Part shown: piece by piece, positions 32,491-40,945 of the stretch | Layout: each line of letters begins with the position of its first letter | Position numbering within the stretch: the stretch's first letter is position 1 | Program-made: the position numbers and the translations under genes | Notes under the pieces: model-generated | What the model was told of the DNA's origin: nothing | Seen by the model: the letters and a program-made list of their open reading frames with translations, nothing else | Database searches by the model: none | Assembly (NCBI GenBank): GCA_017450435.1 | Contig: JAFSTO010000056.1 | Coordinates: forward strand, 124,001-188,000 | DNA: 64,000 bases | Origin: Paludibacteraceae bacterium | GTDB taxonomy: Bacteria > Bacteroidota > Bacteroidia > Bacteroidales > Paludibacteraceae | Direction: 5' to 3'

Positions 32491-33163
32491 GATACAACTT
32501 ATATCCGCTGCCTTTGACATTGGTGATGACGATTCGCCCGTCGTGCGACAGTTTGTGACGGAGACGGTTGATATATACACTCAGTGAACGGGCGTTGAAA
32601 TAATTGTTTTCGCGCCAGATGCGCACAAGAATAAGACTCTTGTCAATTGTTTGTCCCTGCTTTGATGCCAACAGCTCAAGCAGGGCATTTTCTTTACCGG
32701 TCAGTTCAGCTGTCAGCTTTCCCTTGTAGTAGAGCAGTTGACGCGACGTATCAAGAGTATAGTCGCCGATGTCGTATGACTGCACGTGTTTGTCTTTCTC
32801 TATCACCCGTTTGACGAACGCTTTTATCTTGCGTGCTATCAGCTCTGCGGATACAGGTATTTGCAGAGCATCATCCGCACCGTTGTCAAAGGCAGACAGA
32901 AGTGCGTCCCTCTTTCCTTCAATAAGAACATATACGGGCATCTCGGTCAGTTCACGAACCCGTTTGAGGCACGACAATGTGTCGGTGTCGCCTTGGGCGG
33001 AGTAGATGAGCGCAAGGTCGTAATGGTGCTCTACTATCAACTGCGCGACATCATCAGGCATCATACAGCCTGACAATGTCGTGCGGATAGATTGTGCCTC
33101 AAGGGTCTCCTGTAGCAAAGGACCGAAGGCCGGGTTGTCTATAAGAAGCAGTAGTGAAGGCAT
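32480..33163 (-). CDS. OmpR/PhoB-type response regulator with degenerate receiver
   Basis: 227 residues. The N-terminal receiver lacks key residues: the phospho-acceptor position holds Tyr54 (LALIYSAQ where a D is expected), the Thr and Lys positions hold Ile, and the acidic pair is Asp9-Asn10. The C-terminal winged helix is intact (LTGKENALLELLASKQGQTI, then LSVYINRLRHKL and TNVKGSGYKL). Such atypical regulators act without phosphorylation. Its start overlaps the uxaA stop by one base, so it is transcribed from the uxaA promoter. No histidine kinase adjoins. A role in galacturonate metabolism is suggested only by context. Confidence 0.85.
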   Translation of the reverse strand: MPSLLLLIDNPAFGPLLQETLEAQSIRTTLSGCMMPDDVAQLIVEHHYDLALIYSAQGDTDTLSCLKRVRELTEMPVYVLIEGKRDALLSAFDNGADDALQIPVSAELIARKIKAFVKRVIEKDKHVQSYDIGDYTLDTSRQLLYYKGKLTAELTGKENALLELLASKQGQTIDKSLILVRIWRENNYFNARSLSVYINRLRHKLSHDGRIVITNVKGSGYKLYLTS

Positions 33164-34644
33164 TACAGTGTGACGCCGTTCTTGAAAATTGCTATTTCGT
33201 GGTAGCCGTTTTTCTCGTTGTTGGTTGGTGCGCCGTTGGCTATGTCTAACACAAAGTCGATAAAGCGGCGTGTCACTTGTTCCATCGGTTCGCCGTCAGC
33301 AATAACGCCGGCGTTGAAGTCTATCCATTTTGGCTTGCGGTTGAAGAGTCCGCTATTGGTGCTTATCTTAGCAGTAGGAACATACGTGCCGAACGGAGTA
33401 CCGCGTCCTGTGGTGAAGAGCACCATGTGGCAGCCGCAGGAGGCAAGGGCTGTGGACGCAACAAGGTCATTGCCGGGGGCAGAAAGCAGGTTCAGACCTT
33501 TGTTCTGAAGTCTGCCTCCGTAAGGCATGACACCGCGAACAAGCGACTTGCCACATTTCTGTGTGCAGCCCAACGCTTTGTCTTCCAGTGTGCTGATGCC
33601 GCCGGCTTTGTTGCCCGGCGACGGGTTCTCGCCCACAGGCTCACCATGCGAAAGGAAATAGTCTTTGAAGTCGTTGATGAGCGATACCGTCTGGTCGAAG
33701 AGCTCTTTGTCGGCGCAGCGGTTCATCAATATCGTTTCGGCACCGAACATCTCGGGCACCTCAGTCAGCACTGTCGTACCGCCTTGCGCCACGAGCCAGT
33801 CACTGAGCGTTCCTAACAGAGGGTTGGCTGTGATGCCGGAGAAGCCGTCTGAACCGCCGCACTTCAAGCCGACGCGCAGTTCGCTTACAGGTACTTCAAC
33901 ACGCTCGTCTTGTTGCATCAGGGAGTATAACTCGCGGGCAATCTTCAAGCCTTCTTCCACCTCATCACCTTCTACTTTTTGCGACACCATGAAGCGGACA
34001 CGCTCGTGGTCGTACTCGCCAAGGAACTGCTCAAACACGTCAGGCTGGTTGTTCTCGCAACCAAGCCCTACTACCAGCACTGCGCCTGCGTTGGGGTGTA
34101 GAACCATGTCGCGAAGAATAATCTTCGTGTTCTCGTGGTCGTCGCCGAGTTGCGAGCAGCCGTAGTTGTGGGGAAAGGCGAAAATGTTGTCAGCGCCGGT
34201 CTCCGCACGCAGACGCTCTGCTATCTTCTCAATGATACCGTTGACGCAACCGACAGTGGGCACAATCCAGAACTCGTTACGAATACCGACATCACCGTTC
34301 TTGCGACGATAACCTTTGAAGGTGCGGTGCTCGTCGGCAATGTTGAGAACCACCTGCTGAGGGTGATACTCGTATGAGAGCAGACCGGCAAGGTTGGTTT
34401 TGATGTTATGCTCGTTCATCCATGAACCTGCTTTCTTCGCCTCTCGGGCATGACCTATCGGGAAACCGTATTTGATGATGTTCTCGCCCTCTGAGAAATC
34501 TTTGATGGCAATCTTGTGACCGGCGGGCACATCTTCCAACACGGTGATTTGTCTTCCGTCAATGCTAAGTACTGAGCCCTTTGATTGAGGCTGAATAGCG
34601 ACAACAACGTTGTCCGCAGGGTTAATCTTTAGGATGTCTGTCAT
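33163..34644 (-). CDS. uxaA: Altronate dehydratase (UxaA)
   Basis: 493 residues. The N-terminal SAF domain (LKINPADNVVVAI, VPAGHKIAI) is followed by the UxaA catalytic domain with HNYGCSQLGDDHENT, VGLGCENNQ, KCGGSDGFSG and CGCHMVLFTTGRGTPFG. It dehydrates D-altronate to 2-keto-3-deoxygluconate in galacturonate breakdown, a product of pectin degradation. This fits the secreted pectate lyase gene at 37551-39350 nearby. Length fits fused UxaA proteins. The regulator gene follows immediately. Confidence 0.93.
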   Translation of the reverse strand: MTDILKINPADNVVVAIQPQSKGSVLSIDGRQITVLEDVPAGHKIAIKDFSEGENIIKYGFPIGHAREAKKAGSWMNEHNIKTNLAGLLSYEYHPQQVVLNIADEHRTFKGYRRKNGDVGIRNEFWIVPTVGCVNGIIEKIAERLRAETGADNIFAFPHNYGCSQLGDDHENTKIILRDMVLHPNAGAVLVVGLGCENNQPDVFEQFLGEYDHERVRFMVSQKVEGDEVEEGLKIARELYSLMQQDERVEVPVSELRVGLKCGGSDGFSGITANPLLGTLSDWLVAQGGTTVLTEVPEMFGAETILMNRCADKELFDQTVSLINDFKDYFLSHGEPVGENPSPGNKAGGISTLEDKALGCTQKCGKSLVRGVMPYGGRLQNKGLNLLSAPGNDLVASTALASCGCHMVLFTTGRGTPFGTYVPTAKISTNSGLFNRKPKWIDFNAGVIADGEPMEQVTRRFIDFVLDIANGAPTNNEKNGYHEIAIFKNGVTL

Positions 34645-34719
34645 GTTTATTGGTTATTTGCGCCCGCAACCGGGCTGTGGTTAAACGTCTGGCGGATGAG
34701 ACCGCTGAAAAGCTGACTA

Positions 34720-34750
34720 CAAAGGTAATGTTTTATTTCCAACCATGCAA
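34720..34750 (-). promoter_or_regulatory. uxaA operon promoter
   Basis: Minus strand: TACCTTTG (34727-34720) with TTG (34750-34748), spacer 20 bases. It lies 75 bases upstream of the uxaA ATG. Confidence 0.7.
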
Positions 34751-34787
34751 GAGAAAACGAAAAAAAGACACATACGTTGCTCTTAAC

Positions 34788-34818
34788 TTGCGTAATTCGG
34801 ACGTTTTTATTATTTTTG
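34788..34818 (+). promoter_or_regulatory. Promoter of the CotH-lipoprotein gene
   Basis: TTG at 34788-34790, 20-base spacer, TATTTTTG at 34811-34818; the ATG at 34844 follows 26 bases downstream. It is divergent from the uxaA promoter. Confidence 0.65.
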
Positions 34819-34843
34819 CATTGTAGTTTATTCGAATAGTTCA

Positions 34844-36313
34844 ATGTTCATCAGAAGAGGACAGTCGGTTATTCTGATGTCGGTGTTGTGTGCGGCACTG
34901 GCATTTGTGTCGTGTGATATGCGCGTGGGTGGAATTGCCGATGAGCCGGTAGAGGTGCGGGATAGTGCGGGGGGCTTCGATACCGACAGCGCAAACGTAG
35001 TGCCGGCGGACAATACTTCTGCAGAACGCCCTGACCAGAGATGGAACCCTGATTATCTTTTTGACCTTGCTTCGTTGCCGCAGATAACGCTGACGCTTAC
35101 CGAGGCGGATTGGAACACGTATCTTGCCAACTTTGATGCCAATCCCAATAACGGAGAGTATGTGCCGGCACGATGGCGGTATGAAAAGAACGGTGAGGTG
35201 TGGGAACGCGACTCTGTAGGCTTGCGCCCGAGAGGGAACACTTCGCGTGTCAGACCCGAAGGAACAGGAGGGGAAATGCATCGAAAGGATAATGCAGACT
35301 GGCATCACGCACATTTTGGAGTCAAATTCAATAAGTATCCGACAGGTGAACGTTTTTTCGGGTCAGACCGTGTTATTCTTAAGTGGCACAAGGCCGACCC
35401 GATGTACTGCCGCGAGGTGTACTGCTACGATTTGTTCCGCCGTTTCGGGGTGTGGTCGGCACCGAGAGCCTGCTACTGCCGGCTGACAATACATATAGAG
35501 GGCGACGGCAAACCCGCCTATTTCGGCGTTTACGAACTGGTGGAGAACCCGCGAAAGGGCTGGCTGCGGAGCCGGTGCAGGCAGGGGTTTATCCCCGACG
35601 AGAACGGTAATCTGTGGAAAGCGGCTTGGGGCGCCACACTCAGCGACGCGAATGCAACAATGGGGGTAAGCGACGACTATACAACTTACACTTACGACCT
35701 CAAGACTAATCAAACGGCGGGACTGACAGCGGCCAAGCAGGAGCTGCGCGACTTTATCAACGGCATGACACCGCTCAAGTCGGGAAGCGGGGAACTCAAG
35801 CAGTGGCTCGAAAAACACCTTGATGTTGACCTTTTTCTCAGAGCATTGGCGGTGAATGTGATGGTGGGAATGTGGGACGACTATTGGATTAACAGCAACA
35901 ACTATTATTTCTATTTTGACTCTAACCACCGCTTCTATTTCATACCTTTTGACTATGACAACACACTTGGAACAGATGGTATGGGAATTGACCCGGGGCG
36001 GCAGGATATGCTCAATTGGGGCAGTCGGGGAGGAGATAGAATGTTGATAAGAAAAGTACTGTCAATAAAAGAGTATGAAGACAGATATAAGTCGTATATC
36101 AAACAGTTAGCGGAGGGCGACTTTGCAGCCGGCGCTTCGCAACAACGCATCAGGCAGTGGCACGAAATGATTAAACCTTACGTGCAGAATGACACGGGAG
36201 AAGACTGCGAGATTTATGACGAAGCGGCGCCTTGGGGGAACAATTACGGATATAAGCTGCTATCTCAGAAAAATAACTTCTTTAATGTGAAAGTTGGCAG
36301 TATTTACTGGTAA
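34844..36313 (+). CDS. CotH-kinase-family lipoprotein
   Basis: 489 residues with a lipoprotein signal (VILMSVLCAALAFVSC, Cys at about 24). The mature part carries CotH-family blocks: GVKFNKYPTGERFFGSDRVI, FGVYELVEN, and NYYFYFDSNHRFYFIPFDYD with a late acidic pair. CotH proteins are secreted protein kinases in spore coats and cellulosomes; in Bacteroidetes they are surface lipoproteins tied to polysaccharide use. Here a pectate lyase lies two genes downstream. Kinase activity and target are unproven. Confidence 0.83.
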   Translation: MFIRRGQSVILMSVLCAALAFVSCDMRVGGIADEPVEVRDSAGGFDTDSANVVPADNTSAERPDQRWNPDYLFDLASLPQITLTLTEADWNTYLANFDANPNNGEYVPARWRYEKNGEVWERDSVGLRPRGNTSRVRPEGTGGEMHRKDNADWHHAHFGVKFNKYPTGERFFGSDRVILKWHKADPMYCREVYCYDLFRRFGVWSAPRACYCRLTIHIEGDGKPAYFGVYELVENPRKGWLRSRCRQGFIPDENGNLWKAAWGATLSDANATMGVSDDYTTYTYDLKTNQTAGLTAAKQELRDFINGMTPLKSGSGELKQWLEKHLDVDLFLRALAVNVMVGMWDDYWINSNNYYFYFDSNHRFYFIPFDYDNTLGTDGMGIDPGRQDMLNWGSRGGDRMLIRKVLSIKEYEDRYKSYIKQLAEGDFAAGASQQRIRQWHEMIKPYVQNDTGEDCEIYDEAAPWGNNYGYKLLSQKNNFFNVKVGSIYW

Positions 36314-36379
36314 TGCAATATTATTTTATTGCAGAATAAGAATAATTCATTACCTTTCAAAACAAAACTCATCATTTAT

Positions 36380-37513
36380 ATGAAATCTATCATCATCACC
36401 GGCGGTGCCGGTTTTATTGGTTCGCACGTTGTGCGTTTGTTCGTAAACAAGTATCCGGAGTATCTCATTGTCAATGTCGATAAACTGACCTATGCCGGCA
36501 ACCTTGCCAATCTCAAGGATATAGAAGACAAGCCTAATTACCGTTTTGTCCGTGCAGACATCTGCGACTTTGAGCGGATGTACGCCCTTATGCAGGAAGT
36601 GCACGCGGATGGTATTATCCATTTGGCTGCGGAGAGTCATGTTGACAGGTCAATCAAGGACCCCTTCACCTTTGCCCGTACCAACGTTATGGGGACATTG
36701 TCGCTCTTGCAGGCGGCTAAGCTCTACTGGGAATCGCTGCCGGAACGCTACGAAGGCAAACGTTTCTATCATATCTCCACCGACGAGGTGTACGGAGCCT
36801 TGGAACTGACTGACCCCGAAGGAGTGGAGCCTCCTTTTACTACAAAAGCTTCATCCGGAACACATCATTTAGCGTACGGAACAAAGTTCTTCCTCGAAAC
36901 GACGAAGTACAACCCGCATTCGCCATACTCGGCATCAAAGGCGTCAAGCGACCATTTTGTGCGTGCCTTCCACGACACATACGGAATGCCGACGATTGTA
37001 ACCAACTGTTCGAACAACTACGGACCATACCAGTTCCCTGAGAAACTTATTCCTCTCTTCATTAATAATATCCGTCACCGCAAGCCGCTTCCTGTTTATG
37101 GGAAAGGTGAGAACGTCAGGGACTGGCTCTTTGTGGAAGACCACGCACGTGCTATTGACCTGATTTTCCACAAAGGAAATGTAGCTGAGACTTATAACAT
37201 CGGCGGTTTCAACGAGTGGAAGAACATTGATATTGTAAAGGTTCTTATCCGCACCACTGACCGTTTGCTCGGACGTGCTGAAGGGGAGGACATGGATTTG
37301 ATTACCTACGTGACCGACCGCGCCGGACACGATTTGCGCTATGCTATCGATTCACGTAAACTGCAAAAGGAACTCGGTTGGGAACCTTCTCTGCAGTTCG
37401 AAGAGGGTATAGAAAAGACCGTTCGCTGGTATCTTGACAACCAAGACTGGCTCGACAATATCACTTCCGGTGATTACGAACGTTACTACGACGACATGTA
37501 CAAGAACCGATAA
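36380..37513 (+). CDS. rfbB: dTDP-glucose 4,6-dehydratase
   Basis: 377 residues from the ATG at 36380 (MKSIIITGGAGFIGS); an upstream in-frame TTG at 36329 has no support. Rossmann motif GGAGFIG at 8-14, STDEVYG (about 133-139), catalytic YSASK, and ESHVDRS identify the enzyme. It converts dTDP-glucose to dTDP-4-keto-6-deoxyglucose, the first dedicated step to dTDP-rhamnose, using NAD. Other rfb genes are not in the window. Confidence 0.95.
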   Translation: MKSIIITGGAGFIGSHVVRLFVNKYPEYLIVNVDKLTYAGNLANLKDIEDKPNYRFVRADICDFERMYALMQEVHADGIIHLAAESHVDRSIKDPFTFARTNVMGTLSLLQAAKLYWESLPERYEGKRFYHISTDEVYGALELTDPEGVEPPFTTKASSGTHHLAYGTKFFLETTKYNPHSPYSASKASSDHFVRAFHDTYGMPTIVTNCSNNYGPYQFPEKLIPLFINNIRHRKPLPVYGKGENVRDWLFVEDHARAIDLIFHKGNVAETYNIGGFNEWKNIDIVKVLIRTTDRLLGRAEGEDMDLITYVTDRAGHDLRYAIDSRKLQKELGWEPSLQFEEGIEKTVRWYLDNQDWLDNITSGDYERYYDDMYKNR

Positions 37514-37550
37514 CCTTAGTTACTACGTCTCAAGCTAACCGATATCTTTT

Positions 37551-39350
37551 ATGAAAACATCTTTTTCTATACGTTTTTATCAACTGTCCTTTATCCTTTG
37601 TTCGTTGTTGATTTGCTGTTCGGACTTTGTCGGTGCTCAGACTCCCGCCTTCCCCGGAGCAGAAGGGTGGGGGCGCTATGCCACCGGCGGCAGAGGCGGA
37701 AACGTATATTATGTTACTCGCCTGGACGACTGTACCGATCAGAACCTTGTGGAAGGAACACTGCGCTGGGCACTTCGAACGGGAGACGACACTCCGCGTA
37801 CCATTCTCTTCAAGGTTTGTGGCACTATATTTCTCAACAGCAAGCTCAAGCTGGAGCACCCCAACGTCACCATTGCAGGCCAGACAGCCCCGGGAGGAGG
37901 TATTTGTGTGGCAGGTGCCAATATCTATGTCTGCAAAAGCAATGTTATCATACGTCACGTGCGGTTTCGTGCAGGAGATATACCGAATACCAGTTACCCG
38001 TGTTTGGACGTGGAGAACGTAAAAAACGTCATTCTTGACCACTGCTCATTCACGTGGTCAATGGAAGAGTGTCTGACGATGTACGACACCGACTCCACCA
38101 CCGTACAGTGGTGCATCATCGGTGAAGGGTTGTATAACTCAAAGAACAACAAAGGTGCGCGGGCCTATGCCACGCAGTGGGGCGGCGAGCACTCAACGAT
38201 GCACCATACACTCATCACCAACTGCCATAACCGCACCCCGCGTTTCAATGGTACACGCGATGATGCACACCTCGAACGCGGCAGCCATGACCACGATGCC
38301 TTTGTGGACTCGGAGTTCCAGAATAATGTGATATTCAACTGGGGCAAGAAAAACTCACTCTATGGCGGCGAGAACGACACAACAGTCAATCATGATGCCG
38401 ATGGTAATGCTGTCGGATATTGCAGGGTGTATTTGCGCAACAATTATTTCCGTGCAGGGCCGACAACACTTGCCGCCGGTCTGTCTGACCGCTATTTCGT
38501 GCAGGGCAGTAAGGACAAGGATTACGGGCAGTGGTTGCTCAGTGGCAACAAGTTCGAGACGGGCAACAAGTTCAACGCTTCTCGTCCTATCTGGTCTGAC
38601 GACTCGCTTGCGCTCGTCAATCAGGATAACCTCTACGGCTACACCGATAACCTGCGCTCACGTGCTTTCAACCTCGATGGTCTGCCGCCTTCGCAGCAGA
38701 CGGCTGCCAGGTATCTCATTACCACCAAGGATGTTGACTCCGGCACTACTCTTGAGACGGCAGACGAGGCTTTCCTTGCCGTGACGCAACGAGCCGGCGC
38801 TGCCTTGCCGCGTTACGATGAGGAGGATCAACGTTTGTTGGCGGAAGCTGCCGGAGAAACAGACCCGCAGTTCGTCGGACAATCGGCAAAGTCGTATGTC
38901 GGTATTATTGACTCGCAGGAAGATATCAGTTTCTCCTCTGAGGATCATTTTTTTGTAGGCGGCGCTGCTGTTTACGGCGGCTATCCTTCGCTTGACGCGC
39001 TGCTCACCGATTCGCTTGCGCAGGATACGGACGGCGACGGCATGCCGGACCTCTATGAGACGGAGAAAGGACTGGACCCCGCCAATCCGGCTGATGGCGC
39101 TTTGCTTACCGACAGCGGTTACTCCAACCTTGAACTTTGGTTGAACGGAGTGGCTGACGGCGCTATCGATAAGGCTGAATACGAGACACTGACATACGTC
39201 TCACAACAACCGTTGCCGCAGGATGATGCCGTTGAGCAAGAGCAGACTACAATCAACCGGCGACAGCCGAAAACTGTGGTTATTGACGGAGCAACGCTGC
39301 TCATTGAGAAAAACGGCAGACGCTATTCAATAGGAGGTTCAGAACAATAG
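37551..39350 (+). CDS. Secreted pectate lyase-like protein (PL1-like beta-helix)
   Basis: 599 residues with a signal peptide ending after FVGAQ. The mature domain starts TPAFPGAEGWGRYATGGRGG and shows the right-handed beta-helix pattern of polysaccharide lyase family 1 with blocks TIAGQTAPGGG, VIIRHVRFRAGD and LDHCSFTWSMEE. The C-terminus has a calcium-binding thrombospondin-3-like repeat (DTDGDGMPDLYETEKGLDP) and a tail ending in SIGGSEQ. It should cleave pectate outside the cytoplasm. The uxaA operon nearby points to galacturonate use. Confidence 0.88.
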   Translation: MKTSFSIRFYQLSFILCSLLICCSDFVGAQTPAFPGAEGWGRYATGGRGGNVYYVTRLDDCTDQNLVEGTLRWALRTGDDTPRTILFKVCGTIFLNSKLKLEHPNVTIAGQTAPGGGICVAGANIYVCKSNVIIRHVRFRAGDIPNTSYPCLDVENVKNVILDHCSFTWSMEECLTMYDTDSTTVQWCIIGEGLYNSKNNKGARAYATQWGGEHSTMHHTLITNCHNRTPRFNGTRDDAHLERGSHDHDAFVDSEFQNNVIFNWGKKNSLYGGENDTTVNHDADGNAVGYCRVYLRNNYFRAGPTTLAAGLSDRYFVQGSKDKDYGQWLLSGNKFETGNKFNASRPIWSDDSLALVNQDNLYGYTDNLRSRAFNLDGLPPSQQTAARYLITTKDVDSGTTLETADEAFLAVTQRAGAALPRYDEEDQRLLAEAAGETDPQFVGQSAKSYVGIIDSQEDISFSSEDHFFVGGAAVYGGYPSLDALLTDSLAQDTDGDGMPDLYETEKGLDPANPADGALLTDSGYSNLELWLNGVADGAIDKAEYETLTYVSQQPLPQDDAVEQEQTTINRRQPKTVVIDGATLLIEKNGRRYSIGGSEQ

Positions 39351-39364
39351 GCGATAATCAGAAT

Positions 39365-39401
39365 AGAGAGAGACGGTCGAAAAGGCTGTCTCTCTTTTTT
39401 T
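39365..39401 (+). terminator. Terminator after the pectate lyase gene
   Basis: AGAGAGAC (39367-39374) pairs with GTCTCTCT (39388-39395), followed by a T run. It belongs to the same hairpin style as the dispersed AGACGGT repeats. Confidence 0.65.
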
Positions 39402-39502
39402 AGTGGTATATTCTTGTTCCTCTCACACAACATCTGTGCGCTGTCTCTTTATTTTACAGTTTCCTTAATTTATCAGGGAACGAAAAATAATTCAATATTT
39501 TA

Positions 39503-39533
39503 TTGTGCAAATAAAAAAAATATAGTAATTTTG
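39503..39533 (+). promoter_or_regulatory. Promoter of the PotD-like gene
   Basis: TTG at 39503-39505, 20-base spacer, TAATTTTG at 39526-39533. Expected transcript start near 39540, about 64 bases before the ATG. Confidence 0.7.
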
Positions 39534-39603
39534 CAAGGAATTATGCAACGTATCGTTCGCATCTGTCATGTTATTATTTAAAAACAATCATTAACAACAG
39601 AAA

Positions 39604-40917
39604 ATGAAAAGAACAAAAGCTTTTGTGGCGCTATGCGCTGTAATGGTATTCGGCGTGGCGTCTGTTTTCGCTGCCGATCGTGCTCACACACTTAAAGTGT
39701 ATAACTGGGCGGATTATATCGATATGGAGAACGTGCTTAACACTTTTCCGGCTTGGTATAAAGAGCAGACCGGTGAGGATGTGAATATTATCTATCAAAC
39801 GTTTGACATCAACGAGTCAATGCTGACGGAGATAGAGGTAGGCAAAGAAGATTATGATGTTGTATGCCCTTCTGAATATATCATTGAGCGTATGCTTCGC
39901 CAAAATCTTCTGCAGAAGATACAGAAGCAGCTTATCCCGGACGAGATTAACTACTTTGACAACGTGGCTCCGTTTGTTGTGGAGAAGTTCCAGCAGATGG
40001 CGCCGGATGGAGTGGTTGCTGCAGACTATACTGTAGGCTATATGTGGGGCACAACCGGCTGGCTGTATGATACTGAATATGTTAACCGCGACGAACTGCA
40101 CTCGTGGGGAGCTTTGGTCAACCCGAAGTTTGAAGGCAAGATATTTGTAAAAGACGCTTTCCGTGATGTGTATTCCGTGCTTGTGCAATACGCTTATCGT
40201 GATGAGATAGCACGCGGTGAGGTGACCCGCGACGAGCTTGTGAGATATGTCACACCCGAACGTATCGAGCGCGTGGAGAAAGTGCTTGTTGAAGGGAAAG
40301 ATAATATTGCCGGATGGGAGGTTGACTTCGGTAAAGAAGAGATGACAAAAGGCAGGATGTGGCTTAATCTCAGCTGGTCAGGTGACGCCCAGTGGGCTAT
40401 CGAACAGGCCGAGGAAGTGGGGAAGACACTTGATTATATTGTTCCGGAAGAGGGCTCCAATGTCTGGTTTGACGGATGGGTGATACCTATATATGCTAAA
40501 AACACAAAGGCGGCTACTTACTTCATTGACTATATGTGCAAACCGGAAAATGCTATCTTTAATATGGAAGAGATAGGATATGTGTCGGTTATCGCTACTC
40601 CGGAGATTTTGGAGTGGGCTAATGATGAAGAGGCTTGGCCGGAATATACCGATGCTACGTATTTCTTTGGTGAAGGGGCTGACTCTGTCCACCTGAACAA
40701 CGTTTATTATCCGGATGCGTCAGTCATTGCACGTTGTGCATTGATGCATGATGCCGCTGATAATACCGAAGCCCTGATTTCCATGTGGAACAGGGTTAAA
40801 GGAGACAATATGTCGGTTGGTATATTGATATTCTTGTGTGTTGTGATTGTTGCAGCTGCCGCATATTTTGTGATAACCTGGGGCAGCAAACGTAAGCAAG
40901 TCAAAAAGAGAAGATAA
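39604..40917 (+). CDS. PotD-type polyamine-binding protein with C-terminal membrane anchor
   Basis: 437 residues. Signal peptide (RTKAFVALCAVMVFGVASVF), then a spermidine/putrescine-binding PotD domain with VYNWADYIDMENV, CPSEYIIERM, GYMWGTTGWLYD and WSGDAQWAIEQA. Unusually, the C-terminus adds one transmembrane segment (about 404-426, SVGILIFLCVVIVAAAAYFV) and a basic tail KRKQVKKRR, so the protein would be tethered to the inner membrane. No polyamine permease or ATPase gene is in the window. Substrate recognition is inferred from family. Confidence 0.83.
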   Translation: MKRTKAFVALCAVMVFGVASVFAADRAHTLKVYNWADYIDMENVLNTFPAWYKEQTGEDVNIIYQTFDINESMLTEIEVGKEDYDVVCPSEYIIERMLRQNLLQKIQKQLIPDEINYFDNVAPFVVEKFQQMAPDGVVAADYTVGYMWGTTGWLYDTEYVNRDELHSWGALVNPKFEGKIFVKDAFRDVYSVLVQYAYRDEIARGEVTRDELVRYVTPERIERVEKVLVEGKDNIAGWEVDFGKEEMTKGRMWLNLSWSGDAQWAIEQAEEVGKTLDYIVPEEGSNVWFDGWVIPIYAKNTKAATYFIDYMCKPENAIFNMEEIGYVSVIATPEILEWANDEEAWPEYTDATYFFGEGADSVHLNNVYYPDASVIARCALMHDAADNTEALISMWNRVKGDNMSVGILIFLCVVIVAAAAYFVITWGSKRKQVKKRR

Positions 40918-40945
40918 CAACACCTTACTCTTATAAAGCAGTAAT

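Noticed and set aside
36329-36379. N-terminal extension of rfbB from TTG 36329
   Set aside because: The ATG at 36380 gives the canonical dehydratase start directly before the Rossmann motif.
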